A DNA stretch of 64,000 nucleotides from Propionibacteriales bacterium. Its GTDB lineage: Bacteria > Actinomycetota > Actinomycetes > Propionibacteriales > Nocardioidaceae. Where the stretch lies: NCBI GenBank assembly GCA_026392455.1, contig JAPLCB010000004.1, positions 186,001-250,000 of the forward strand. Direction: 5' to 3'. A program made the translations under genes and the position numbers. Positions within the stretch are counted from its first letter, which is position 1. Each line of letters begins with the position of its first letter. Positions 8,535 to 16,333 of the stretch are shown here, in pieces. Under the pieces are notes generated by a model that was not told the origin of the DNA, searched no databases, and was given only the letters and a program-made list of their open reading frames with translations.

Positions 8535-8557
8535 TCAACTACCTGGGAGGTAGTTGA
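8535..8557. promoter_or_regulatory. Perfect 23-base palindrome with an extra half-site
   Basis: The arms TCAACTACC (8535-8543) and GGTAGTTGA (8549-8557) are exact reverse complements around TGGGA. A further CAACTA half-site begins at 8560, 24 bases after the first. It sits between the XRE gene (start 8503) and the divergent membrane protein gene (start 8616), where it could control both. Confidence 0.7.
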
Positions 8558-8615
8558 AACAACTATCTCCCAGGGTGAGGATCGAGCTCCTTCCCCTCTC
8601 GACAGGAGCTCTGCC

Positions 8616-9014
8616 ATGGAACTCAGTGCTACGGCCTCGGCCGCCGCCGCGGTCCTCGCCGTCCCGGCCTTCATCGTCCTGGCAGTGAGCAGTCTCGCCG
8701 AGCCGCGCTGGCGTGCCCCGGCGGCCCTGGCGGGTGCCTTCTCCGCCTGGAGCCTGTACGCGATCATCGACGGCGGGCTGTTCGGCTTCGTCGCCGAGCA
8801 CGTGGGCAACCCCTGGGAGACGCAGATCCTGATGGACCTGCTGATCCTCGGCGGGACCGCCTGGTTCCTGCTGCAGCCCCGACTTCGTGCGGTCGGGATC
8901 CGGCCGCTGCCGTGGTTGCCGCTGATCCTGGCGACAGGCTCCATCGGCATGCTGCTGCTGGTGGCCCGGCTGCTGCGGGCCGAGGCGGTCAGTCGGCCGG
9001 CGTCGTCGTCCTGA
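8616..9014 (+). CDS. Small four-helix membrane protein
   Basis: The 132-residue protein has about four hydrophobic segments (near 8-28, 36-58, 68-86 and 97-118) joined by short loops, and an Arg/Ser-rich tail. No catalytic motif is visible. AGGAG-like bases lie 8 upstream of the ATG. It is divergent from an XRE/MmyB-type regulator with a strong palindrome between them, so it is probably that regulator's target; such pairs are common in actinobacteria. Its 3' end overlaps the convergent monooxygenase gene by 26 bases. I do not recognise a function. Confidence 0.75.
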   Translation: MELSATASAAAAVLAVPAFIVLAVSSLAEPRWRAPAALAGAFSAWSLYAIIDGGLFGFVAEHVGNPWETQILMDLLILGGTAWFLLQPRLRAVGIRPLPWLPLILATGSIGMLLLVARLLRAEAVSRPASSS

Positions 9015-10455
9015 TCAGGAAGTCGCGCTCGTCGGGGCGCCCCAGCATCTCGGTCATCGTCCGACGGTCGAACGGCCACAGGTCGATGCTGCCGGCCTCG
9101 TTGAAGTACCAGGAGTTGCAGCCGGTGTTCCACACCGTCGGGCCGAGGGCCTCGGCGACCTGCTCGTTGAACCGGGCGGTGGCGTCCTCGGTGACCTCGA
9201 CGGTGTCCAGGTCACCGTCGCGGAAGCGTTCGAGCCACTGCGTGATGTAGCGGGCGGTGAGCTCGGCGGAGTACTGCAACGAGATCGAACCCGTGGGGGA
9301 GTTGGGTCCCAGGACGGTGAACAGGTTCGGGAAGCCAGGGATGGCGGTCATCCGGTACGCCCGTGGCCCCTGGGCCCAGGCCTCGTCGATGGAGAGCCCG
9401 TCCCGGCCGAGCAGCTCCATCGGGCGCATGTAGTTGTGCGCCTGGAACCCGGTCGCCAGCACGATCACGTCCAGCGGGTGGTCGCGGCCGTCGGCGGTGC
9501 GGATGCCGGTCGGCGTCACCTCCGCGATGTCGGCCGTGACCAGCTCAGCGTTCTCGGCCTTCAGCGACCGGTAGTACGAACCGGAGATCACCTGACGCTT
9601 GCACAGCGGTTGGTAGTCCGGTGTCAGGGTGCTGCGCAGGGCGTCGTCGCGGACCTGCGCCTGCAGGCTCACCCGGGCGTAGCGCTGGACCAGCCGGCGT
9701 CGCCAGGTGGGCTTGGTGACGATGTCGACCAGGATCGCCGAACCCCACAGCAGGGACTGGTGCAGGGCGTCGTTCACCCGGGGTGCTGCCCGCAGCGCCC
9801 GGCTCACCAGTCGTGGCTGCGGGAGGGTCATCGGGGCCCACAGGACCCATTGCGGGGTCCGGGCGAACTGCGTGATCCGGCTGGCCTCGCGCTGGAGGGC
9901 GGAGAAGACCTGGACGCCGGTCGACCCGCTGCCGATCACCCCGATCCGCTTCCCAGCGGTCTCCAGCGCGTCGTCCCAGCGGGCCGTGTGCACGACCGGG
10001 CCGTCGAACGTGCCCAGGCCCGGGATGTCGGGGGTCGACGGGTGGTGCAGCAGTCCGGTCGCGACGATCACGAAGTCGGCCGCCAGCACCTCGCCAGCGG
10101 CGGTCGTGACCGTCCAGGACGCCCCGTCGAAGACGGTCGAGACCACCTCGGTCCCGAGCCGCAGGTGCGCCTCGAGGCCGAACTTCTCGACCACGTCCCG
10201 GTGGTACTGCTGGATCTCGGGCCCGGTCGCGAAGACGCGCTTCCAGTCCGGTTTCGGGGCGAACGAGAATTGGTAGATGTGCGAGGGGACGTCGCAGGTC
10301 AGTCCGGGGTAGCGGTTCCAGTGCCAGACGCCGCCGACGTCGGAGCCCTTCTCCAGGATGGTGAACCCGGTGAAGCCTGCCTTCTGCAGCGTCACGGCCG
10401 TGGCGATCCCGGCAACTCCCGCTCCGATGATGATGATGCTCGGGTCGCGCTTCAC
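8989..10455 (-). CDS. Flavin-containing (Baeyer-Villiger-type) monooxygenase
   Basis: The 488-residue enzyme has an N-terminal FAD-binding GAGVAG motif, GGVWHWNRYPG, the Baeyer-Villiger fingerprint FDGPVVHTARWDD (FxGxxxHxxxW), and a second dinucleotide fold GSGSTG for NADPH. ATGF (VLATGFQAH) is present in the C-terminal half. Such enzymes insert oxygen next to a ketone to make esters or lactones, or oxygenate N or S. It is translated with the upstream SDR gene (ATGA overlap at 10452-10455); an SDR that makes a ketone from an alcohol would feed it. A TetR gene lies divergent. The substrate is not known; a cyclic or steroidal ketone is a guess from context. Confidence 0.88.
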   Translation of the reverse strand: MKRDPSIIIIGAGVAGIATAVTLQKAGFTGFTILEKGSDVGGVWHWNRYPGLTCDVPSHIYQFSFAPKPDWKRVFATGPEIQQYHRDVVEKFGLEAHLRLGTEVVSTVFDGASWTVTTAAGEVLAADFVIVATGLLHHPSTPDIPGLGTFDGPVVHTARWDDALETAGKRIGVIGSGSTGVQVFSALQREASRITQFARTPQWVLWAPMTLPQPRLVSRALRAAPRVNDALHQSLLWGSAILVDIVTKPTWRRRLVQRYARVSLQAQVRDDALRSTLTPDYQPLCKRQVISGSYYRSLKAENAELVTADIAEVTPTGIRTADGRDHPLDVIVLATGFQAHNYMRPMELLGRDGLSIDEAWAQGPRAYRMTAIPGFPNLFTVLGPNSPTGSISLQYSAELTARYITQWLERFRDGDLDTVEVTEDATARFNEQVAEALGPTVWNTGCNSWYFNEAGSIDLWPFDRRTMTEMLGRPDERDFLIRTTTPAD

Positions 10456-11288
10456 GGGTGGATCCTTCCGTCGAGCTCGGCTTGGTAGGCAGCGCGTGCG
10501 GCCGCGTCGCCCCGCAGCGCCCGGTCGTCGCGCAGCAGGTGCCGGACCCGGCGCAGCACGGGTTCGGGGGTGATCTGGCTCAGCGTCGCCACCTGGCCGA
10601 CGTACGACGGCACGGCGACCTCGGCCCGCGGGCGGCTGACGCTGTCCACGACGGCCCGGGCGATCGCTTCCGGCTTGACCTTCGGCAGCGGCGCCATGCT
10701 CAGGCCGGAGGCCAGCGGTGTGTCGACCGCCGACGGCAGCACCACGGTGAGGGTCACGCCGGTGCCTTCCAGCTCGAGCCGGGTGGCGGCGCTCAGACCG
10801 ACCACGGCGAACTTGGTGGCGTTGTAGACCGCGAGGCCGCGGACCGGGAACTTCCCGGCCAACGAGGCGACGTTGACGACGTGGCCGCGGCCTCGTGCGA
10901 GCATCCCGGGAAGGGCCAGCTTCATGCCGTTGATCACGCCGAAGACGTTGACGTCGAACTGGAGCCGATCGGTACTGTCGTCGAGCTCGAGGAAGGCGCC
11001 GTTGGGCATGATCCCGGCGTTGTTCACCAGGACGTCGAGATCGCCGTGATCGGCTCGGGCCGCGGTCAGGAAACGCACGTAGGAGTCCTTGTCGGCGACG
11101 TCGAGGGCGTAGCCGGTTGCTCCGTGGCCGACCTCCGCTGCCGCGGCCCGTGCCTGCGCCAGGTCGAGGTCGCCGATCGCCACCCGGGCCCCGAGGGACG
11201 CGAACCGCCGGGCGGTGGCGAGCCCGATCCCGCGGGCTGCCCCGGTGATCGCGACGGTGGCGCCGTCCAGGGCAATCTTCTCGGTCAT
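10452..11288 (-). CDS. Short-chain dehydrogenase/reductase (SDR)
   Basis: The 278-residue protein shows the classical SDR pattern: nucleotide-binding TGAARGIG, NNAG, catalytic Ser in VNVASLAG and the YNATK active site (YxxxK). It probably interconverts an alcohol and a ketone with NAD(P). It is the first gene of a two-gene operon; its TGA overlaps the ATG of the Baeyer-Villiger-type monooxygenase, which suggests alcohol to ketone to ester chemistry. About 30-70 bases upstream lie two tandem 19-base repeats shared with the divergent TetR gene, the likely control region. Confidence 0.9.
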   Translation of the reverse strand: MTEKIALDGATVAITGAARGIGLATARRFASLGARVAIGDLDLAQARAAAAEVGHGATGYALDVADKDSYVRFLTAARADHGDLDVLVNNAGIMPNGAFLELDDSTDRLQFDVNVFGVINGMKLALPGMLARGRGHVVNVASLAGKFPVRGLAVYNATKFAVVGLSAATRLELEGTGVTLTVVLPSAVDTPLASGLSMAPLPKVKPEAIARAVVDSVSRPRAEVAVPSYVGQVATLSQITPEPVLRRVRHLLRDDRALRGDAAARAAYQAELDGRIHP

Positions 11289-11314
11289 CGTGATCCTCCG
11301 GTCGCGGCCTTGAA

Positions 11315-11352
11315 CGGAACTAAACGTCAGTTTCGGAACACTATGTCAGTTA
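11315..11352. promoter_or_regulatory. Two tandem 19-base direct repeats between SDR and TetR genes
   Basis: Two 19-base units stand back to back at 11315-11333 and 11334-11352. Both begin CGGAAC and share GTCAGTT from position 12; they match at 14 of 19 positions. They lie in the 109-base divergent space between the SDR and TetR genes and are good candidates for the TetR binding site. Confidence 0.55.
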
Positions 11353-11397
11353 CGCTGGTCCGACAACGGTCGCAGCGACAAAATCTAGGATGGTCCG

Positions 11398-12021
11398 ATG
11401 ACCTCGCCTCCGCTCACCCGTGCAGAGCAGAAGAAGCTGGAGCTCCGGCGCGACATCATCGAGGCGGCCTTCGACGTCTTCGCGGAGAAGGGCTACCACG
11501 CGACCGGGATCGCGGACATCGCTGCCCGGCTCGGGATCGGCCACGGCACGTTCTACCGCTACTTCGAGAACAAGCGCGACATCGTCGAGCACGTCGTCGA
11601 CGACCTGATCGGGCGCATCGTCGGCGCCCTGGCCGACGAGAACGCACCGGATGCGGTCGACACCCTGGAGGACTACCGCGCCCAGACCGCTCGGATCGGC
11701 CTCGCCTTCGGCCGGATCGCCCTGGCAGATCCCCGGATCCCGCAGATGGTGATCCTCCAGGCACCCGGGATCGACCCGGCGATGGGGGAGCGCATCCAGG
11801 ACTTCTTCGCGACCGCCGAGGGGCTGACGGCGAAGTACCTCGAGCGTGGGGTGTCCCTGGGTTACCTCCGCCCCGACCTGGACGTTGCCGGGACCTCGGT
11901 CGCCATCAACGGGATGATCCTGGGGTCGCTGCTGGCCGCCATCCGCAATCCCGACGCCGGGGCCCAGGAGCGGTTGAGCGAGGCCATCCGGCGGGTCATG
12001 TACGACGGCATCTCGGCCTGA
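11398..12021 (+). CDS. TetR-family transcriptional regulator
   Basis: The 207-residue protein opens with a TetR helix-turn-helix: AAFDVFAEKGYHATGIADIAARLGIG followed by HGTFYRYFENKRDIVEHVV, the usual recognition-helix block at residues 45-70. The rest is a helical ligand-binding domain. It is divergent from the SDR-monooxygenase operon, and tandem repeats lie in the shared promoter, so it most likely represses that operon and perhaps itself. The ATG at 11398 is favoured by position. Confidence 0.92.
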   Translation: MTSPPLTRAEQKKLELRRDIIEAAFDVFAEKGYHATGIADIAARLGIGHGTFYRYFENKRDIVEHVVDDLIGRIVGALADENAPDAVDTLEDYRAQTARIGLAFGRIALADPRIPQMVILQAPGIDPAMGERIQDFFATAEGLTAKYLERGVSLGYLRPDLDVAGTSVAINGMILGSLLAAIRNPDAGAQERLSEAIRRVMYDGISA

Positions 12022-12031
12022 CCGTGCGGCG

Positions 12032-12757
12032 TCAGCCGCCGAGCCGAGCCGCGGCGTCCGCGGCGATCCCGTAGGGCATCGTCCGCTCGTGGTGCAGCGC
12101 CTCGGTCCGCTGCCGGACCGCCTGGTCGGCGTACAGGCGCTTGACGATCCGGTTCGCTCCGGGCGAGCAGGCCGTGATCTCGGCGACCAGTGCGGCCACG
12201 GTGCCGTCCAGGGCGATCTCGGGCACGGCGCGGTCCACCAGGCCGATCGCGGCCGCGAGGTTGCCGTCGATCCGGCGGCTGGTGAAGGTGAGCTCCTTGG
12301 CCCGGGACAGGCCGACCCGCTCGGGGAGCCGGACCGACATCCCCCAGACCGGCGCCAGTCCCCAGGCGGTGTGGGTGTCGCCGATCTGGGCCGAGCTCGC
12401 CGCCACCAGCAGGTCGCAGCCCAGTGCCAGCTCGAGGCCACCGGTGAAGCAGTGCCCGTGGATCTTGGCGATCGTGGGAGCCGGGAACGCCTCCAGCAGG
12501 TCCACGGTGGCTGCCTCGTCGTACCGGCTCTCCAGGGCGTCGCCTCCGGCCAGGGACCCGAGGTCGTGCCCGGCGCAGAACGAGCGGCCGGCTCCGGACA
12601 GCACCAGCACCGCGACGTCGTCGCGCTCGGCGAGGGCCTCGAGGTGGGCACGCAGCTGGACGAAGGATTCGGCGGTCAGCGCGTTCAGCTTCTCCGGCCG
12701 GTTCAGGGTGACCGAGGCAACGCCGTCGGTGACCGCGCAGAGGACTACGGGTTCCAT
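12032..12757 (-). CDS. Enoyl-CoA hydratase/isomerase family protein
   Basis: The 241-residue protein is a crotonase-fold enzyme: VTLNRPEKLNALT, the oxyanion-hole block SFCAGHDL, and GHCFTGGLELALGCD, which carries the first catalytic Glu. At the place of the second catalytic Glu the sequence is DTHTAWGLAPVWG, with no Glu, so it may not be a true hydratase and could act as an isomerase or another crotonase. ATG 12757 is chosen because the frame upstream of it is not family-like. It is divergent from an LLM oxidoreductase gene and both face a KstR-like site. A role in fatty acid or steroid side-chain breakdown is an inference. Confidence 0.87.
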   Translation of the reverse strand: MEPVVLCAVTDGVASVTLNRPEKLNALTAESFVQLRAHLEALAERDDVAVLVLSGAGRSFCAGHDLGSLAGGDALESRYDEAATVDLLEAFPAPTIAKIHGHCFTGGLELALGCDLLVAASSAQIGDTHTAWGLAPVWGMSVRLPERVGLSRAKELTFTSRRIDGNLAAAIGLVDRAVPEIALDGTVAALVAEITACSPGANRIVKRLYADQAVRQRTEALHHERTMPYGIAADAAARLGG

Positions 12758-12842
12758 GGCCGCACCCTGCCAGAACCAAGCGGCCGCTGTCCCGGATTGC
12801 TGGTCGGCCACTGCTGCGAACGGCACTCCCTATCGGCTGCGC

Positions 12843-12861
12843 AGAACAGGAACACGTTCTA
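12843..12861. promoter_or_regulatory. KstR-like operator candidate
   Basis: AGAAC (12843-12847) and GTTCT (12856-12860) are inverted arms. Inside them, 12848-12861 fits the KstR consensus TnnAACnnGTTnnA at all fixed places but the first on this strand. It is 10 bases before the LLM oxidoreductase start and in the promoter space shared with the enoyl-CoA hydratase gene. KstR controls steroid catabolism in mycobacteria and rhodococci. Confidence 0.45.
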
Positions 12862-12871
12862 GTCTCGTCCC

Positions 12872-13741
12872 ATGCGCTTCTCCATCACCGTTGCCTTCCA
12901 ACCCGTCGACGAGCTCCTGACCATCGCGCGCGTTGCTGACGAGTGCGGGTACGACGCCATCTCGATCCCCGACCACGTCGTCGACCTGGAGACGCTCGCG
13001 ACGCCGTACCCGTACACGCCGGACGGGAAGCGCCGCTGGGAGCACTCCGCGGACTGGCCGGACCCGTGGGTGCTCGCCGGCGCGATGGCGGCGGTCACCG
13101 AGAACATCCACTTCTACACCTCGGTCTACGTTGCGGCCCTGCGCAGTCCGTACCAGGTGGCGAAGTCGGTCGGCACGGCCGCAGCGCTCTCGGGGAACCG
13201 GGTCGCGCTCGGGGTCGGCGTCGGCTGGTGCCGGGAGGAGTTCGAGCTGATGGGCCAGGACTTCGGCACCCGCGGCAAGCGCACCGACGAGGCCCTGGAC
13301 CTGCTGGCCGAGCTCTGGTCGCCGGGCTGGAACTCGTTCGACGGCACCTTCTACCCGACGCCCCGGCTGGTGATGGAGCCGACTCCGACGGCCAGGATCC
13401 CGATCTACGTCGGCGGTCTCTCCGAGGCCGGGATGCGCCGCGCGGCCCGCCACGACGGCTGGATCGGGGACCTCTACACGACGCAGGAAGCCGGCACCCA
13501 CGCCCGCAGGCTCGCCGAGATCCGTGACGAGCTGGGGCGCGAGGGCGACTTCCGGTTCATCACCGCGCTGACCGATGCCTTCCTGCCCGAGCAGTTCGCA
13601 GCGGCCGAGGACGTCGGTGTCACCGACGTCTGGACGATGCCGTGGGCGTACTACCACGGCCTGGAGTGCAGCCTGGAGCAGAAGCTCGACGGCATCCGGC
13701 GCTTCGCCGAGGACGTGCTGCGCCCGCTGGAAGCGCGTTAG
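12872..13741 (+). CDS. LLM-class (probably F420-dependent) oxidoreductase
   Basis: The 289-residue protein is a luciferase-like monooxygenase-class TIM barrel. It shows the N-terminal strand and GYDAISIPDH, the TSVYVAALRSPYQVAKSVGTAAALSGNR block, and GVGVGWCREEFELMGQDFGTRGKRTDEAL, typical of actinobacterial F420-dependent members. It probably carries out hydride transfer with F420 or FMN on a carbonyl compound. The short leader and KstR-like site suggest control by a lipid-responsive repressor. Its stop overlaps the convergent acetyltransferase gene by four bases. Confidence 0.88.
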   Translation: MRFSITVAFQPVDELLTIARVADECGYDAISIPDHVVDLETLATPYPYTPDGKRRWEHSADWPDPWVLAGAMAAVTENIHFYTSVYVAALRSPYQVAKSVGTAAALSGNRVALGVGVGWCREEFELMGQDFGTRGKRTDEALDLLAELWSPGWNSFDGTFYPTPRLVMEPTPTARIPIYVGGLSEAGMRRAARHDGWIGDLYTTQEAGTHARRLAEIRDELGREGDFRFITALTDAFLPEQFAAAEDVGVTDVWTMPWAYYHGLECSLEQKLDGIRRFAEDVLRPLEAR

Positions 13742-14292
13742 AGGCTCCGGATCACCCGGGCCGGGTTCCCGACGGCGACGCTGTTCGCCGGGACGTCCCT
13801 GGTGACGACCGCCCCGGCGCCGACGACGGCGTTGTCGCCGATGGTCACCCCGGCCAGGACGATCGCGCCGCCGCCGATCCAGACGTTGCTTCCGATCACG
13901 ATCGCCCCAGCCGCTTCGACCTTGTTGCGCCGCTCGTCGGCGTCCAGCGGGTGGGTCGGGGTCAGCAGCTGGACGTGCGGGCCGATCTGGGTGTCGTCCC
14001 CGATGGTGATCGGGGCGCAGTCCAGGGCGGTCAGTCCGTAGTTGGCGAACACCCGGTGCCCGATGCTGAGCTGGGTTCCGTAGTCGACGTACAGGGGCGG
14101 GCGGAGGACGACGTCGTCCCCGACCGAGCCGAGCAGCTCGCGCAGGATGCCCGGCCGGACTACCTCCCGGGCGACGTTGTACTCGTCCATCAGGGCCGCG
14201 GCGCGGCGTGCTGCGAGGACCAGCTCGGGGTCGTCAGCCAAGTAGGACTCACCCGACACCATGCGTTCTCTGGCAGTGCGCTGTTCGTTCAC
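13738..14292 (-). CDS. Maltose/galactoside-type hexapeptide O-acetyltransferase
   Basis: The 184-residue protein has the N-terminal maltose-acetyltransferase domain (ERMVSGESYLADDPELVLAARRAA) followed by left-handed beta-helix hexapeptide repeats (PLYVDYGTQLSIGHRVFAN, IGDDTQIGPHVQLLTPTHP with the catalytic His, GSNVWIGGGAIVLAGVTIG). The family moves acetyl from acetyl-CoA to a sugar hydroxyl; homotrimers act in the cytoplasm. It sits next to, and divergent from, the glycosyltransferase genes at 14.4-16.3 kb, so an activated sugar or oligosaccharide is a fair guess at the acceptor. Confidence 0.9.
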   Translation of the reverse strand: MNEQRTARERMVSGESYLADDPELVLAARRAAALMDEYNVAREVVRPGILRELLGSVGDDVVLRPPLYVDYGTQLSIGHRVFANYGLTALDCAPITIGDDTQIGPHVQLLTPTHPLDADERRNKVEAAGAIVIGSNVWIGGGAIVLAGVTIGDNAVVGAGAVVTRDVPANSVAVGNPARVIRSL

Positions 14293-14340
14293 GCGACCAC
14301 GTTAGACCTGGACCCGGAGCGCCGCATGAGGGGCGTCACA

Positions 14341-14378
14341 TCGATTTAAGTAGTTAAAGTCGATTGAAATGGTTAGGA
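14341..14378. promoter_or_regulatory. A+T-rich promoter patch with two tandem 19-base repeats
   Basis: Two 19-base units at 14341-14359 and 14360-14378 both start TCGATT and share GTTA at positions 13-16, matching at 13 of 19 positions. They lie just before the first glycosyltransferase gene (start 14387), in an A+T-rich patch rare in this DNA. They may be regulator sites or part of the promoter. Confidence 0.4.
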
Positions 14379-14386
14379 TTTAATCC

Positions 14387-15277
14387 ATGAGCGCGACAGC
14401 AACCGAAATGCCGAGCATCGGCGTGGTGGTGCTGTCCCAGGGAACCCGCCCGACCGACCTCGGCGCGGGCTTGGACGCCGTCCTGGCCCAGACCGACGTC
14501 CGGACCGATGTCGTGGTCGTCGGCAACGGGTGGGAACCCTCCGGACTCCCGGACGGGGTCCGCGGAGTCGCTCTGCCGGAGAACCTCGGGATCCCGGCCG
14601 GCCGGAACGCGGGCGTGCCGCACGTCGCGGGGGACCTGCTCTTCTTCCTCGACGACGACGCGCGCCCGGCGGACCGCGACTACCTCGCCCGGGCCGCGGC
14701 CATGTTCGCTGCCGATCCCGGCCTCGGCCTGATCCACCCGCGGGTGGACGCGACCCACGGGGTCGCCCCGCCGCGGTGGATCCCGCGGGTGCGCAAGGGT
14801 GACCCGCGCCGGTCCTCGCCGGCTTTCGTCCTCTGGGAGGGCGGCTCGGTGATGCGTCGGGACGCCTTCGAGGCTGCGGGCGGGTGGCCGGAGCTCTACC
14901 GGTACTCCCACGAGGGCATCGAGTTCACCTGGCGGATGTGGGATGCCGGCTTCAAGGTCTGGTACGCCGGCGACCTCGGTGTCCTGCACCCGCCGATCAA
15001 CCCGCGCCGGCACGCCACCTTCGACCGCTACAACGCCCGGCACCGCGTCTGGACCGCCCGGCGGAACCTGCCCTGGCTGTTCGCGATCGCCTACGTCGGC
15101 ACCTGGACGTCGGTCCAGGTGGCCCGCTCGATCCGCACGGCCGAGGGCCGCGCGACGCTCCGTCCCTGGTTCGCAGGGTGGCTCGAAGGCTGGCGGGTCG
15201 ATCCCGGCGGCCGTGTTCCTCTCCAGTGGTCAACCATCTGGTTGATGACCCGACTCGGACGACCCCCGGTGGTGTAG
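14387..15277 (+). CDS. GT2 family glycosyltransferase
   Basis: The 296-residue protein has a GT-A fold: IGVVVLSQGTRPTDL, NLGIPAGRNAG, then the metal-binding FFLDDDARP near residue 86, VMRRDAFEAAGGWPE and the acceptor-side EGIEFTWRMWDAGF. Members use nucleotide-sugars to extend cell-surface glycans. It has no long membrane helix, although the C-terminal 50 residues contain a hydrophobic WLFAIAYVGTW stretch that may touch the membrane. The next GT2 gene begins three bases after its stop. The A+T-rich tandem repeats just upstream are the likely promoter region. Confidence 0.88.
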   Translation: MSATATEMPSIGVVVLSQGTRPTDLGAGLDAVLAQTDVRTDVVVVGNGWEPSGLPDGVRGVALPENLGIPAGRNAGVPHVAGDLLFFLDDDARPADRDYLARAAAMFAADPGLGLIHPRVDATHGVAPPRWIPRVRKGDPRRSSPAFVLWEGGSVMRRDAFEAAGGWPELYRYSHEGIEFTWRMWDAGFKVWYAGDLGVLHPPINPRRHATFDRYNARHRVWTARRNLPWLFAIAYVGTWTSVQVARSIRTAEGRATLRPWFAGWLEGWRVDPGGRVPLQWSTIWLMTRLGRPPVV

Positions 15278-15280
15278 ACG

Positions 15281-16333
15281 ATGACAACGATGCTGTCGCG
15301 TACCGCGACGAACCCGGCGCCGGTCGCTGTGCAGCGCACCGCGTCACCGACGGTCACGCTGACCGCCCCGCCGCTCAGCGTCTTCATGGCCGTGCGCAAC
15401 GAGGAGAGCGACCTCGCCGCCAGCCTGGGGCGGATCTTCGAGCAGGACTACCCCGGCGAGTTCGAGGTCGTCCTCGCCGTCGGGACCTCGACCGACAACA
15501 CCTGGGGCGTCGCCACCGCGATCGCCGAGGTCGAGCCGCGCCTGAAGGTCGTGGCGAACCCGGCAGGGTTCACCCCGCACGGCCTCAACGCGGCTATCGC
15601 CGCTGCCGACCACGACATCCTGGTCCGGGTCGACGGGCACGCCTTCCTCCCGACCGACTACCTGCGCAGGATCGTCGCGCTCCTGGAGAGCAGCGGCGCC
15701 GCGAACGTCGGCGGCCGGATGCTGCCCACCGGGAGCGGTCCGGTCTCCCAGGCGATCTGCCTGGCGATCAGCTCGCCGTTCGGCATCGGTGGCGGTGTCT
15801 TCCGCGTCGGTGGCACCTCCGGTCCGCAGGACTCGGTCTACCTCGGCGCGTTCCGCCGCGAGGCGCTGGCCGCGGTCGGCGGGTACGACGAGTACTTCCT
15901 GCGGGCCCAGGACTGGGAGCTGAACTACCGGCTCCGCCAGGCCGGTCACTCGATCTGGTTCGACCCCGAGATCGCGGTCGGCTACCACCCGCGCTCCAGC
16001 TGGCGCGACTACGCCCGGCAGCAGTACCGGACCGGTGGCTGGCGCCGCCGGGTGGTCGAGCGCCACGAAGGGACCGCGAGCGTGCGGTACCTGGCACCCC
16101 CGGTCGCTGTGCTCGCCATCGTCCTCGGCCTGGCGCTGTCGCTGGCCGCCCCGCTGACCGTGGGCTGGCTCGCCCTCGGGCTGGCCGCGCCGATCGGTTA
16201 CCTCGCGGCCGTTCTGGCGCTCGGTCTGGCTGTCGGGCGCACTTCTCCGCTGCGGGTGCGCCTGCGGGTGCCGTTCGCGATCGGCCTGATGCACGTCGCC
16301 TGGGGGACCGGGTTCCTGCTGCGGTCCCGCTGA
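15281..16333 (+). CDS. Membrane-anchored GT2 glycosyltransferase (ExoA-like)
   Basis: The 350-residue protein has a GT2 catalytic domain (about 30-265: VFMAVRNEESDLAASLGRIFEQDYPGEFEV pattern, metal site VRVDGHA, YDEYFLRAQDWELNYRLRQAG) followed by three or four C-terminal membrane helices. The VDGHA site and overall layout match exopolysaccharide glycosyltransferases such as ExoA. It probably adds a sugar to a lipid-linked intermediate at the inner face of the membrane. It is three bases after the first GT2 gene. It runs convergently up to the pyruvyltransferase gene, with no base between the two stops. Confidence 0.88.
   Translation: MTTMLSRTATNPAPVAVQRTASPTVTLTAPPLSVFMAVRNEESDLAASLGRIFEQDYPGEFEVVLAVGTSTDNTWGVATAIAEVEPRLKVVANPAGFTPHGLNAAIAAADHDILVRVDGHAFLPTDYLRRIVALLESSGAANVGGRMLPTGSGPVSQAICLAISSPFGIGGGVFRVGGTSGPQDSVYLGAFRREALAAVGGYDEYFLRAQDWELNYRLRQAGHSIWFDPEIAVGYHPRSSWRDYARQQYRTGGWRRRVVERHEGTASVRYLAPPVAVLAIVLGLALSLAAPLTVGWLALGLAAPIGYLAAVLALGLAVGRTSPLRVRLRVPFAIGLMHVAWGTGFLLRSR

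Noticed and set aside
7715-14292. Secondary metabolite cluster
   Set aside because: Oxidative enzymes and regulators are present but no core synthase (PKS, NRPS, terpene or RiPP) is.
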